DNA from: JAHRAW01 sp965226545 | GTDB taxonomy: Bacteria; Pseudomonadota; Gammaproteobacteria; Arenicellales; Poriferihabitantaceae | Direction: 5' to 3' | Length of the DNA stretch: 64,000 nucleotides | Assembly (NCBI GenBank): GCA_965226545.1 | Contig: OZ245364.1 | Span: 2,418,001-2,482,000, forward strand | Part shown: in pieces, positions 15,818-24,938 of the stretch | How positions within the stretch are numbered: position 1 is the first letter of the stretch | Layout: each line of letters starts with the position of its first letter | Translations under genes and position numbers: made by a program | Notes under the pieces: model-generated | Told to the model about the DNA's origin: nothing | Databases searched by the model: none | The model's input: the letters and a program-made list of their open reading frames with translations, nothing else

Positions 15818-16753
15818 ATGCCCGCCCAATCGCCCAACGCCGACATCGAATCATTTATGCAAACGTTGCGCACGCGGCGATTGTCGGCACATACCGTGGA
15901 TGCATACACGCGCGACTTGGCGCATCTGTTGACCTTTGCCGCGCGTCATCGATTGGCGTTGGAGACGTTGACCGCCAAGCAGGCGCGCGCTTGTTTGGCG
16001 GCGTTGCGTCAAGCCGGATTGTCGGCGCGCAGCATTCGCCGATTTTTGGCTTGCGCACGCGCGTTCTATCGTCATCTGTTGACCACCGGACGCACGGACA
16101 ACAATCCGTTTGACGGATTAACCGCGCCCAAACCGGCGCGCAAATTGCCGCCGACGTTAAGCGTCGATGAATTGTCGGCGTTGTTGGCGTCGCATGACGG
16201 CGCATTGTTGTCGGTGCGCGATTGCGCGATGTTGGAATTGTTTTATTCCTCCGGCTTGAGGTTGTCGGAGTTGGCGGGGTTGGATTGCGACGGCATCGAT
16301 TTGGCCTCGGGCGCGGTGCGCGTGCGCGGCAAGGGCGACAAGGAACGCGTTGTGCCGCTCGGACGTCAAGCGGCGCGCGCGTTGCGCGATTGGCTTGCGC
16401 GCCGCGACGAACTCGCGCACGCGAACGAACGCGCGCTGTTTGTCAATCACAACGGAAAACGTTTGGGCGCGCGCGGCGTTCAATATCGCGTACACCGCTG
16501 GGCGCAACGCCATCATCTCGGGCAACGATTGCATCCGCACATGTTGCGCCATTCATTCGCCAGCCACGTGCTTGCATCGAGCGGCGATTTGCGCGCGGTG
16601 CAAGAGATGCTCGGCCACGCCGACATCGCGACAACGCAAATTTACACGCATTTGGATTTTCAACATCTTGCCAAAGTGTATGACCGCGCCCATCCGCGCG
16701 CGCATAAAGTTAAGCCAAAACGCATCAAGCCAAGCGAGTCGACCGACGGTTGA
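15818..16753 (+). CDS. xerC: Tyrosine recombinase XerC
   Basis: XerC with XerD resolves chromosome dimers at dif near the septum. The 311-residue protein has the SAM-like N-terminal DNA-binding domain (residues 8-95) and a catalytic domain with Arg (SGLRLSELAGL), Lys (GKGDKERVVPLG), HxxR (HMLRHSFASH), His (LGHADIATTQ) and the nucleophilic Tyr (IYTHLD). VRGKGDKER and the dapF neighbourhood favour XerC over XerD. The last 20 residues are a basic tail. ATG 15818 follows the repeat tract directly. Confidence 0.93.
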   Translation: MPAQSPNADIESFMQTLRTRRLSAHTVDAYTRDLAHLLTFAARHRLALETLTAKQARACLAALRQAGLSARSIRRFLACARAFYRHLLTTGRTDNNPFDGLTAPKPARKLPPTLSVDELSALLASHDGALLSVRDCAMLELFYSSGLRLSELAGLDCDGIDLASGAVRVRGKGDKERVVPLGRQAARALRDWLARRDELAHANERALFVNHNGKRLGARGVQYRVHRWAQRHHLGQRLHPHMLRHSFASHVLASSGDLRAVQEMLGHADIATTQIYTHLDFQHLAKVYDRAHPRAHKVKPKRIKPSESTDG

Positions 16754-17015
16754 TTCGAATGTTTGCGTTGTTGATGTGTTGTATTGTTTACCGTGTTATT
16801 CACCGTTATTTTCCGCACAATGCACCGTGTTGGTTAACCGTATTGTTTAACAACTGCATCGTTTAACGTTGACGGCGCCGTCCGACGTTTATGCAATCGA
16901 TGCGCACAAGTGCAAACTTTATTCGCAATCGAATACAATCGCGCGCGTTCGCGTCACTGCAATCATTTCATTCGAATTGTTTAACATCTTTATTAACACC
17001 GCCTCGTAACCACCA
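16754..17015. other. Spacer with perfect 12-bp palindrome
   Basis: The spacer between xerC and the alcohol dehydrogenase carries GTTATTCACCG/GTGTTATTCACCG-like repeats on the left and the perfect palindrome GACGGCGCCGTC near 16872. TACAAT at about 16936 with TGCAAA 17 nt before it is a weak promoter candidate. No terminator run of T follows the palindrome. Confidence 0.4.
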
Positions 17016-18107
17016 ATGCAAGCCGCCGTCTGTCGTCAATTCGCCAAGCCGTTGGCGCTTGAGGAATTAACCTTGTCCGCGCCGCAAGCCGGTGAAGTGG
17101 TTGTGCAGATTCGCGCTTGTGCGATTTGTCATTCGGATTTAATTTACATCGACGGCGGTTGGGGCGGGCGGTTGCCCAAAGTGTTTGGGCATGAAGCGGC
17201 CGGGGAGATTGTCGAAATCGGCGAAGGCGTCGAAGCGGCCGCGCCGGGGTTGGCGGTCGGCGATGCGGTGTTGGTTACCTTGTTGCGTTCGTGCGGGCAT
17301 TGCGCATCGTGCGAAGCCGGGCGGCTGAGCATTTGCGAGAGCGTGTTTCCGCTCGACCGCGAAGTGCGGATGCACGACCGGCAAGGCGCGCCGGTCAAAC
17401 AGGGATTGCGCACCGGCGCGTTCGCCGAATACGCGATTGTTCATCATTCGCAACTGGCGCACATCCCCGATGATTTGCCGCCGACCTCGGCGGCGTTGTT
17501 GTCATGCGGCGTGATTACCGGCGTCGGCGCGGTGGTCAACACTGCGCAATTGCCGGCGTTCGCATCGACCGCAGTCATCGGCTGCGGCGGCGTCGGCTTG
17601 AACGCATTGCAAGGCGCGGCGTTGTCGGGCGCGGCGCCTTTGATTGCGATTGATTTGAACGAAGCCAAACTGCGCATCGCGGCGCAATTCGGCGCGGATG
17701 AATGCATCAACGCAAGCGACTCGGAAGTGCGCCCGCGCATCGACCAATTGACCGCCAATCGCGGTTTGGAATATGTTTTTACCGCAGCCGGCAATCCCAA
17801 AGCGATTGAACTCGGCGTATCGTTGTTGGCGCCGGGCGGTGCGTTGATTATCGTCGGCATGCCGGCCAGCGGCGATTTTGTGCGCATCGATGCAACCGAT
17901 TTGGCATCAACCGGGCGGCGCATCCTCGGCAGCAAAATGGGCGCAACCCGTTTGCGCACCGACATCCCGCAGTTGATTGGGCTGTATCGCGCCGGCAAAT
18001 TAAAACTGGATGAATTAATCAGCGGACGCTATCCGCTGTCCGACATCAACCACGCCATCGACGAAGTGCGCGCCGAACGCGCGATTCGACATGTGATTGA
18101 GATGTAA
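17016..18107 (+). CDS. Zinc-dependent alcohol dehydrogenase (MDR superfamily)
   Basis: The 363-residue protein has the catalytic zinc ligands in CAICHSD (Cys), FGHEAAGE (His-Glu) and SCGVITGVGA (Cys), and a structural-zinc lobe CGHCASCEAGRLSIC with four Cys. The Rossmann motif is GCGGVGLNALQGA and an Asp at IAIDLNEAKL suggests preference for NAD+. Overall pattern fits class III-like alcohol or aldehyde dehydrogenases of the medium-chain family. Substrate is not predictable, and neighbours give no clue. Confidence 0.88.
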   Translation: MQAAVCRQFAKPLALEELTLSAPQAGEVVVQIRACAICHSDLIYIDGGWGGRLPKVFGHEAAGEIVEIGEGVEAAAPGLAVGDAVLVTLLRSCGHCASCEAGRLSICESVFPLDREVRMHDRQGAPVKQGLRTGAFAEYAIVHHSQLAHIPDDLPPTSAALLSCGVITGVGAVVNTAQLPAFASTAVIGCGGVGLNALQGAALSGAAPLIAIDLNEAKLRIAAQFGADECINASDSEVRPRIDQLTANRGLEYVFTAAGNPKAIELGVSLLAPGGALIIVGMPASGDFVRIDATDLASTGRRILGSKMGATRLRTDIPQLIGLYRAGKLKLDELISGRYPLSDINHAIDEVRAERAIRHVIEM

Positions 18108-18295
18108 ACTTGTTGATGCGGGTTTGGTGAAGTTATGTTTGATAAATAGGTTTTGTATCAGTGGCAGTTGCAGTTACATTAATAAGTGACGTTGGTAAGT
18201 GACATTGATAAGTAACATTGCATGTATTGCATATAGACGAATTGCGTATCGACAAATTTGATTTTGTTTTAAGACATATTGTTTTAAGACAGCGC
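18108..18295. repeat. AAGTGACATTG and TTGTTTTAAGACA repeats
   Basis: AAGTGACGTTGGT, AAGTGACATTGAT and AAGTAACATTGCA occur in series at 18184-18224, and TTGTTTTAAGACA occurs twice at about 18264-18292. The spacer lies between convergent genes and contains no hairpin followed by T. Confidence 0.6.
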
Positions 18296-18853
18296 TTATC
18301 CCGCCTTTTTCACCGACGGCACCCAACAATAACCGTCCGGGTCCAACAAAAAACATTCCCGCAACCCGTGCGGTTTGTCGGCGGTTGATTGCAACACTTC
18401 ATAACCACCGTTGCGCGCGCGCACTTCCGCCGCGTCCGGGTCGATTCCATACAAACGCAACTCGACACCCGCACCGCGCACATCGGCGCTCGGCAACAAC
18501 GCCGCCAATGGATGAGCGTGATAGGTTGCATCGATATGCAGTTGATGCAAATGCCCGCGATGTTCCAACAATGCATACGCGTCATCAGCACGCAACACGC
18601 GAAAGCCCAACACCTCGCGCAAAAACGCGACGTTGTCGGCGATGCGTCGCACCAATAAATTAACGCCAAAGCCTTCGAGCAACTGTCCGACTTGTTCGGC
18701 GGTGAGTTCTTCGATGGAGTGCAGTGCGGCGTTGTCGATGTTGGCGATGTTGTCGACACTGTCGAAGTTGACGTCGTCGGCATTGGCAACGTTGTCAACA
18801 CTGTCAACAGTATCGTTGCGATTTTGATTGCGGCGTTTTTTACGTTCGTTCAT
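18296..18853 (-). CDS. VOC superfamily protein with low-complexity N-terminus
   Basis: Residues 55-185 form a vicinal-oxygen-chelate (glyoxalase/bleomycin-resistance) domain: VNLLVRRIADNVAFLREVLGF, the HLHQLHID strand and FLLDPDGYCWVP at the end. Metal ligands His and Glu are plausible but the reaction is unknown. The first 50 residues are a Val/Asp/Asn/Ala repeat encoded by GTTGTCGACA-type units, probably unstructured. ATG 18853 has AGG 5 nt upstream and lies 8 nt after the cca stop; a GTG at 18865 overlapping that stop (GTGA) is the alternative. Confidence 0.75.
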   Translation of the reverse strand: MNERKKRRNQNRNDTVDSVDNVANADDVNFDSVDNIANIDNAALHSIEELTAEQVGQLLEGFGVNLLVRRIADNVAFLREVLGFRVLRADDAYALLEHRGHLHQLHIDATYHAHPLAALLPSADVRGAGVELRLYGIDPDAAEVRARNGGYEVLQSTADKPHGLRECFLLDPDGYCWVPSVKKAG

Positions 18854-18861
18854 TAACCTAT

Positions 18862-20145
18862 TCACGGTTGAGTGTGTACGGTCTCATCTTCATCACGCGC
18901 GCTTTGCCCGCGTTTTACTTCGGCAATCGCGCGGATGCGTTCATTGCGAATCGCGCGCTTGATGTTTTCGCCGCCGTCGTTTTGCGCGGCAATCGCCGCG
19001 GCGTCGACGGCGCGCGCCGCATCATAACAACGCAACAACAATTCGCCTTGCGGGCAATCGACGTTGTGCATGCCTTTGCGTCCGCGCAAATCCGCCGCGC
19101 AACTTTGCAAAAACAACCGCACATTGTCGGGCTTGCGAAACGCATCCAATCGTTCCAACAACTTCAACACCGTCGCCGGCTTTAATTCCAACAGTCGATG
19201 ATGATGCAGATGAAACTCGCACACCCGCAACGCGAGTTCGGCGTATTCGCGCGGTGCGCGCAAGCGTTCGCACATTGCGCGCACTTTTGCCAAGCCGGTT
19301 TTTTCATGTCCGCGATGCGCCGGCCATTCGCGGCGCGGCGTACACGCCTTGCCCAAATCATGCGCCAGCACCGCAAACACAACGCGCTCGTCGCCGCCAA
19401 TCCGATGCGCGGCATCGAGCGCAAGCAACACATGTTCGCCGGTGTCAATCTCGGGATGATGTTGCGCGGGTTGCGGCACGCCAAACAGCGCATCGACTTC
19501 CGGCAACACTTTGGCAAGCGCACCGCAGGTGCGCAACTCGCGCACAAAGCGCGAAGTTGCCGGCAAGGTCAGCGCGATTTGCAATTCGCGCCAAACGCGT
19601 TCGGGCTGCAGCGCATCGACTTCGCCGGCGTCGACCATTTGTTTCATCAATGCGCGCGTCGCCGGGTTAATCGAAAATGCAAGCGCATCGAGCGCGGCTG
19701 CAAATCGCGCCGCGCGCAACACGCGCAATGGATCCTCGGAAAATGCCGCGGAGATGTGACGCAATTGACGCCGCTCGATGTCGCGCACGCCGCCAAACGG
19801 GTCAATCAATCGACCGTGCGGGTCTTCGGCGATGGCGTTGACGGTTAAGTCGCGGCGTTTTAAATCCTGTTCGAGCGTAATCGTCGGGTCGCTGATGATG
19901 TCAAAGCCCTTGTGTCCTTTCGCGGTTTTGCGTTCGCGGCGCGCCAATGCGTATTGCTCGCCGCTGTGCGGATGCAAAAACACCGGGAAATCATCGCCGA
20001 CCGGTTTGAAGCCGCGCGCAATCATTTGCGCCGGCGTTGCGCCAACCACAACCCAATCGCGGTCATGCACATCCAAGCCAAGCAGACGGTCGCGCACCGC
20101 CCCGCCGACCAAGTACACCGTCAAGTTGTCCGCCGCATCGCCCAT
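18862..20145 (-). CDS. cca: CCA-adding tRNA nucleotidyltransferase with HD domain
   Basis: This enzyme builds or repairs the 3' CCA of tRNAs. The N-terminal class II nucleotidyltransferase head has LVGGAVRDRLLGL and the catalytic DRDWVVV; then RRDLTVNAIAED, the EDPLRVLRAARFAA neck and an HD domain (AHDLGKACTP). Of the 427 residues the last 40 are polar. ATG 20145 is chosen; a TTG six codons upstream is possible. GATAAT (20157-20152) lies 6 nt before the ATG, suggesting a leaderless message. The C-terminal half matches gammaproteobacterial multifunctional Cca. Confidence 0.95.
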   Translation of the reverse strand: MGDAADNLTVYLVGGAVRDRLLGLDVHDRDWVVVGATPAQMIARGFKPVGDDFPVFLHPHSGEQYALARRERKTAKGHKGFDIISDPTITLEQDLKRRDLTVNAIAEDPHGRLIDPFGGVRDIERRQLRHISAAFSEDPLRVLRAARFAAALDALAFSINPATRALMKQMVDAGEVDALQPERVWRELQIALTLPATSRFVRELRTCGALAKVLPEVDALFGVPQPAQHHPEIDTGEHVLLALDAAHRIGGDERVVFAVLAHDLGKACTPRREWPAHRGHEKTGLAKVRAMCERLRAPREYAELALRVCEFHLHHHRLLELKPATVLKLLERLDAFRKPDNVRLFLQSCAADLRGRKGMHNVDCPQGELLLRCYDAARAVDAAAIAAQNDGGENIKRAIRNERIRAIAEVKRGQSARDEDETVHTQP

Positions 20146-20479
20146 GCCGCGATTATCGCGCAATTAGTGCGCGGTGATGCGGTGTCTGTTGCACGCTCAA
20201 CTGCACCTCCGAAAGCCGCCGAGTGTGTCAATTGCCAATGCGTATAATGGCGGCGTCGATGTAAATGACGTATGCGACTGTGATGGTTTTAGGTTCGATG
20301 CAATCCATTCGAGTTTGTTCGACTTCATGTAAATTTGTTCGAAACAACTTAACGCAAATTCAATTATTTTTTTAATAAACTTTAATTAACTTAACCATAT
20401 TCGTTAATACATTAATACATTTTTATTAACAAATTAATTTTCGAATTAACCTTCGAATTAACCTTCACACATCAACCCA
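20146..20479. other. Divergent spacer between cca and the EamA gene
   Basis: The left 100 nt are GC-rich and include TATAAT on the plus strand at about 20246. The right half is AT-rich with repeats ATTCGTTAATACATTAATACAT and TTCGAATTAACC (twice, 20442-20466). No gene or structured RNA was recognised. Confidence 0.5.
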
Positions 20480-21376
20480 ATGAACACCTTCGGCCCGCAC
20501 ACCAAGCCGTTGCTGGCGGCGTTTGCGACGCTGTTTTTTTGGGCGTTTGCGTTTCCGGCGAGCAAGGCGGTGTTGGTTTGGTTTACGGTGGAACAAATCG
20601 TGTTGTTGCGCCATGTCGCGGCGTGCGGGTTTTATTTGTTGTTGTTTGCGTTTGGACGATTTTCATTGCCGCGCCGTTCGGATTGCGCGGTGATTTTGTT
20701 GTTGGGCATTTGCGGCGTCACCATTTATCAATTGTTGTTTGTGCGCGGCGTTGGCGCGGTTGCGGCCGGCGCGGCGGCGATGATGATTGCCGCCAATCCG
20801 GTGTTCGCATCGATATTGGCGCGGATTTTTTTGCGCGAGAAACTTTCCACCGGCGCGCATCTCGGCATCGCCGTCAGCCTCGGCGGCGTCGCCGCCATCA
20901 CTTTCGGCAAGGGCTTCGGCGGCGAGTTTGTCGGCTATGTGCTGTTGGTGATTGCGACCTTTTCCATCGCCTGTTATTTTGTTTTCCAAAAGCCGTTGTC
21001 GGCGCGCGGCTATTCGCCGTTGGCAATCACCGCCAACACCTGCATCGCCGGCACCTTGCCGCTGCTTGTTTTTTTGCCGCAGGCAATAGACGCGGCGCAA
21101 CAAGCGCCGTTGAATGCATTGTTGTTAATCGGCGCGATGGGCGTGTTGTCCAGCGGCGTCGGGTTTGTGTTGTGGTTTTATGCGCTGTCCAAATTGCCGG
21201 CCGGGGTGGTTACCAGTTTTTTGTTTTTGCAGCCGGTGTTGGTGACCGTGATTTCATGGTTTTGGCTGCGTGAAATTCCGTCTACGCTTGCATTTATCGG
21301 CGGCGCGGTGGTGTTGCTCGGCGTCGGTTTAATTCTGCGCCCGCAATTGCGCATGCGCGTTAAAAGTAACCCCTAA
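20480..21376 (+). CDS. EamA/DMT-superfamily transporter
   Basis: The 298-residue protein has about ten hydrophobic helices in two EamA repeats. Conserved spots are FWAFAFPASKAVL in helix 1, AANPVFASILARIFLREKLS at the end of repeat 1 and FLQPVLVTVISWFWLREIPS at the end of repeat 2. Members export amino acids, nucleobases or other metabolites from the cytoplasm; the substrate cannot be inferred. ATG 20480 is the first in frame. Confidence 0.85.
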   Translation: MNTFGPHTKPLLAAFATLFFWAFAFPASKAVLVWFTVEQIVLLRHVAACGFYLLLFAFGRFSLPRRSDCAVILLLGICGVTIYQLLFVRGVGAVAAGAAAMMIAANPVFASILARIFLREKLSTGAHLGIAVSLGGVAAITFGKGFGGEFVGYVLLVIATFSIACYFVFQKPLSARGYSPLAITANTCIAGTLPLLVFLPQAIDAAQQAPLNALLLIGAMGVLSSGVGFVLWFYALSKLPAGVVTSFLFLQPVLVTVISWFWLREIPSTLAFIGGAVVLLGVGLILRPQLRMRVKSNP

Positions 21377-21399
21377 AACAAAACACAATAAACAATTAA

Positions 21400-22350
21400 T
21401 CAAACTTCGACTTCGCGCCGCAGTTTATTGCGCGGCTGCATTGCCTCAGGACCAAAATGCACATCGCCGCGTTGCGCGGCCAATGCAACTTGTTTTTCGC
21501 GCTCGACAAAACGGTTGTGCGCGCGTTGATTGGTGCGCGCATAACAATGCGCACAGGACACGCCCGACACATAACGTCGGTCGCGTTTATCCTCGGCGGA
21601 AATCGGGCGGCGGCAGGCGTGGCATTGATCGTATTTGCCGGGCGTCAAGTTGTGATCCAACGCAACGCGTTCATCAAACACAAAACACGCGCCGCGCCAG
21701 CGCGATTCGTTTGGCGCAACGCAATCCAAATAATTCAAAATGCCGCCTTGCAGATGAAACACTTGCGCAAAGCCGCGTTGGGTTAAATAGGACGTGGATT
21801 TTTCGCAGCGAATTCCGCCGGTGCAATACATCGCAATTTTTTGGTCGCGTGCGGCATCGAGACGACGCTCGACAAACGCCGGGAACTCGCGGAAGTTAAC
21901 GGTGTGCGGGTCAATCGCGCGGTCGAATGCGCCGATGGCGATTTCGTATTCATTGCGCACATCGATAATCAAGGTGGCGTCGTCATCGAGCAATGCATTC
22001 CAATCGCGCGGCGCAACCCGCGTTGCACCGGCGCCGGCGCGCAATTCGCCGACGCCCAAGGTCACAATCTCACGCTTGATTTTAACGCGCGCGCGCTTAA
22101 ACGGCGGCGCCGCTGCAAGTGACTGTTTCGGCGTTAACGGCGCAAGTTGCGCGACGTCGATAAGATAATCGGTCACCGCATCGACCGCTTGAGGCGCGCC
22201 GCAAATTGTTGCATTGACGCCTTCATCGGCGAGCAACACCGTGCCCAACACGCGATGCGCGCGCATTTGCGCAAGCAAGCCGGCGCGCAATTGCGCCGGC
22301 GCCGGCAGGCGGGTGAATTGATAAAACGAACTGACGACAATCGATTTCAT
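21400..22350 (-). CDS. trhO: tRNA uridine(34) hydroxylase TrhO (YceA/UPF0176)
   Basis: TrhO catalyses O2-dependent hydroxylation of U34 in tRNA to 5-hydroxyuridine. The 316-residue product has the N-terminal alpha/beta domain with GTVLLADEGVNATI, a rhodanese domain with active Cys in YCTGGIRCEKS, and a C-terminal Cys-rich part (CHACRRPIS and CAHCYAR) that may bind metal. The start MKSIVVSSFYQF is canonical. TATAAT (22365-22360) lies 9 nt before the ATG with no Shine-Dalgarno, so the message may be leaderless. Divergent from the DsbA-like gene. Confidence 0.93.
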   Translation of the reverse strand: MKSIVVSSFYQFTRLPAPAQLRAGLLAQMRAHRVLGTVLLADEGVNATICGAPQAVDAVTDYLIDVAQLAPLTPKQSLAAAPPFKRARVKIKREIVTLGVGELRAGAGATRVAPRDWNALLDDDATLIIDVRNEYEIAIGAFDRAIDPHTVNFREFPAFVERRLDAARDQKIAMYCTGGIRCEKSTSYLTQRGFAQVFHLQGGILNYLDCVAPNESRWRGACFVFDERVALDHNLTPGKYDQCHACRRPISAEDKRDRRYVSGVSCAHCYARTNQRAHNRFVEREKQVALAAQRGDVHFGPEAMQPRNKLRREVEV

Positions 22351-22513
22351 TTGCGCGCGATTATAAACGATGCGCGGCGAAGTCGACGACCGGACGGCGA
22401 CAAGTCGACGGCGTGTCCGCGACTGTCGCACTGCGCCGCTTGCAAACGCGCGCTTGCATACAAGGCGCGCATCGGCGACACTTGCGCGAATTCGACGCCG
22501 ACCAGTTAATAGT

Positions 22514-23143
22514 ATGCAAGCCGATTGGTATTTTGATTTTATTTCGCCGTTCGCGCATCTGCAGCACGAAGTGTTGCTGCGCGATGCGCCGCATCTGCAG
22601 CGCAATTATGTGCCGGTGTTGTTCGCCGGATTGCTTTCGCATTTCGGCAACAAAGGCCCGGCCGAGACCCCGGCCAAGCGCACGGCGATTTATCATTATT
22701 GCCATTGGCGTGCGCAACAACTCAAGGTGGCGTTTAAGTTTCCGCCGACGCATCCGTTTAATCCGCTGGCCGCGTTGCGGTTGGCGATTGCCTGCGGCGG
22801 CGATGAGGCGAGCATAACCGCCGTGTTCCGCGCGATTTATGTCGACGGCGCGGATTTTTCCAACGCCGATGATTGGCGACGGATTTGCGCGCAACTCGAT
22901 ATCGCCGACGGCGATGCGGTGATTAACGCGCAAACGGTCAAGGACAAGTTGCGCGCCAACACCACCGCCGCGGCCAAGCGCGGCGTATTCGGCGTGCCGA
23001 CTTTGATGATTGGCGAACGATGTTTTTGGGGCGAAGACATGACCGAGATGGCGTTGGAATACGCCGCCGACCCAACGCCGTTTGAACGCGGCGAATATGC
23101 GCGGCTGACGAAGTTGCCGATTGGACAATCGCGCAAAGTTTAA
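22514..23143 (+). CDS. DsbA-family / 2-hydroxychromene-2-carboxylate isomerase-like protein
   Basis: The 209-residue protein begins MQADWYFDFISPFAHLQ, where Ser replaces the first Cys of the thioredoxin-like motif, as in HCCA isomerases and GST kappa. GVFGVPTLMIGERCFWGEDM is the conserved cis-Pro and C-terminal block. HCCA isomerases act in naphthalene-type aromatic degradation, but this family is widespread outside such pathways and no pathway partner is nearby, so a glutathione-linked role is only possible. ATG 22514 gives the conserved N-terminus. Confidence 0.82.
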   Translation: MQADWYFDFISPFAHLQHEVLLRDAPHLQRNYVPVLFAGLLSHFGNKGPAETPAKRTAIYHYCHWRAQQLKVAFKFPPTHPFNPLAALRLAIACGGDEASITAVFRAIYVDGADFSNADDWRRICAQLDIADGDAVINAQTVKDKLRANTTAAAKRGVFGVPTLMIGERCFWGEDMTEMALEYAADPTPFERGEYARLTKLPIGQSRKV

Positions 23144-23276
23144 CGCGGGTTGCGATTGTCGAATTTATCTGCGCGTGTTCGCAATTGGTTAATTAAATCA
23201 AGTGCAATTGATTGGTTGCGCAAAACGGTTTTACAAAAAAAGTGGCTGTACAAATGATTGTACAAATTCATCGGCG

Positions 23277-24335
23277 TTAATTCGCGCGCGGTTTGTTGAA
23301 TTCGACCATGCGGCGAATCGATTGTTGCGCCGCGCGACGAATCGATTCGTCAATCGTAATTTCGCCGCCGCCGTTGGTAAGCGCATTATCGAGCCGCTGC
23401 AAATCGTTCATCTTCATCCACGGACACATCGCGCAACTTTCGCAAGTCGCGCCTTCGCCGGCGGTCGGCGCCTCCAAAAAAGTTTTATGCGGCGCAACTT
23501 GTTTCATTTTGTGAAAGATGCCGGTCTCGGTGGCGACGATGAATTTATTCGCATCGAGGCGCGCGACTGATGCAATCAGTTGACTGGTCGAGCCGACCAC
23601 ATCGGCCAACGCAATCACATCGCGCGGCGATTCCGGATGCACCAACACCTTGGCGTCCGGATGTTGTTTCATCAACCCGCTCAATGCGACGGCTTTGAAT
23701 TCCTCATGCACAACGCAAGACGCCCGCCACAACAACATATCGGCGCCGCTGTTGCGACGCACATAATCGCCGAGATGCTGGTCCGGCGCCCAGATGATTT
23801 TTTTGCCTTGCGCATGCAGATGACGCACAACATCCAGCGCAATCGACGAAGTGACCACCCAATCGGCGCGCGCCTTAACCGCCGCGCTGGTGTTGGCGTA
23901 TACGACAACTTCGCGTTCGGGATGCGCATCGCAAAACCGCGCGAATTCATCCGGCGGGCAGGCCAAATCGAGAGAACATTCGGCCGCGCTTTCGACCATC
24001 AGCACGCGTTTTTTCGGGCTTAATATTTTCGCGGTCTCGCCCATAAACCGCACCCCGGCAACCACCGTGGTGTCAGCCGGATGGCGCTCGCCAAACCGCG
24101 CCATCTCCAATGAATCGGCGACGCAACCGCCGGTGCGTTCGGCGAGTTGCTGCAACGTTTCATCGACATAATAATGCGCGACCAGCACCGCATTGTGCCG
24201 CTTTAATTTGCGCGCCAATGAATCCTGCAACGCCGCGATTTGCGCGGCGTCGAGTTGCGGATGCTGCACCGCCCATGCGGCGTCCGCCAGGCGTTTAATG
24301 TGCGCGGTGTGCGTTGGTGCGTTGGTTGGATTCAT
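23277..24335 (-). CDS. nadA: Quinolinate synthase
   Basis: NadA condenses iminoaspartate with dihydroxyacetone phosphate to quinolinate using a [4Fe-4S] cluster, the step that later feeds NadE. The 352-residue product shows VLVAHYYVDETLQQLAE, cluster ligand regions DLACPPDEF and CESCAMCPWMKMN, and the substrate-binding HPESPRDV and ATETGIFHKM. Length is normal. nadB is not in the window. Confidence 0.96.
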   Translation of the reverse strand: MNPTNAPTHTAHIKRLADAAWAVQHPQLDAAQIAALQDSLARKLKRHNAVLVAHYYVDETLQQLAERTGGCVADSLEMARFGERHPADTTVVAGVRFMGETAKILSPKKRVLMVESAAECSLDLACPPDEFARFCDAHPEREVVVYANTSAAVKARADWVVTSSIALDVVRHLHAQGKKIIWAPDQHLGDYVRRNSGADMLLWRASCVVHEEFKAVALSGLMKQHPDAKVLVHPESPRDVIALADVVGSTSQLIASVARLDANKFIVATETGIFHKMKQVAPHKTFLEAPTAGEGATCESCAMCPWMKMNDLQRLDNALTNGGGEITIDESIRRAAQQSIRRMVEFNKPRAN

Positions 24336-24456
24336 CGTCTGCGTTTTTGCAATGCTCGGGTTACACTATGCATCCGCGCGCGTTGCATTTCAAGTGCGGC
24401 GAATCCGAGTGCAGTTAATAATCAATGCCGACGCACAAGTCGGCGCGGAGGTCGAC

Positions 24457-24918
24457 ATGCAGTGGCTGTTGCTGGGCGCAATTGCGCTTGCGTTGTTGTT
24501 GATGGCGTCGCGCACGCCAAAATTTGCGTTCGCATTGCTCGCAGTGTTGGCGTTGGCGTTGGTCGCGGCGGCGGTGATTGGCAAACGCGACGCGATGCGC
24601 GCGCGCGTTGCCTTGCCAATAACGGATTTGCGAATTGATAATGCAAGCATGACACCGGCATACGGCGGCGGCTGGCAATTGCACGCGCGCATCGAAAACA
24701 CCAATGCACAAATCGCAGCCAAGGAATTCGTCATCGCCATCACAATGTTGGATTGCCCGCCCCCCGACGCCTGCACCCGCATCGACCAAACCACCCGCCG
24801 CATCAACCGCCGCATCCCGCCGCGCACCGCGCGCGAAATCCAAAGCCCGGTGTCGTTCGATGCCGCGCGCCCGCAAAATGCAAAGTTTAACTATCGCATC
24901 AGCGAAGTGCGTTCGTAG
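24457..24918 (+). CDS. Small membrane-anchored protein of unknown function
   Basis: The 153-residue protein has two N-terminal hydrophobic helices (residues 2-16 and 20-41) followed by a mostly beta, probably periplasmic domain of about 110 residues (ITDLRIDNAS..., ARIENTNAQIAAKEFVIAITMLDC...), resembling FxLYD-type extracellular modules but without a firm match. A strong GGAGGT at 24447-24452 places the start at ATG 24457 and excludes the longer frame that overlaps nadA. It is divergent from nadA and convergent with the methyltransferase gene. Confidence 0.6.
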   Translation: MQWLLLGAIALALLLMASRTPKFAFALLAVLALALVAAAVIGKRDAMRARVALPITDLRIDNASMTPAYGGGWQLHARIENTNAQIAAKEFVIAITMLDCPPPDACTRIDQTTRRINRRIPPRTAREIQSPVSFDAARPQNAKFNYRISEVRS

Positions 24919-24938
24919 CGCTGACAAAATAAAAGTTT

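Noticed and set aside
15818..16753. Tyrosine recombinase as phage or integron integrase
   Set aside because: Length, motifs and position after dapF fit the housekeeping XerC; no attachment site or phage gene is near.
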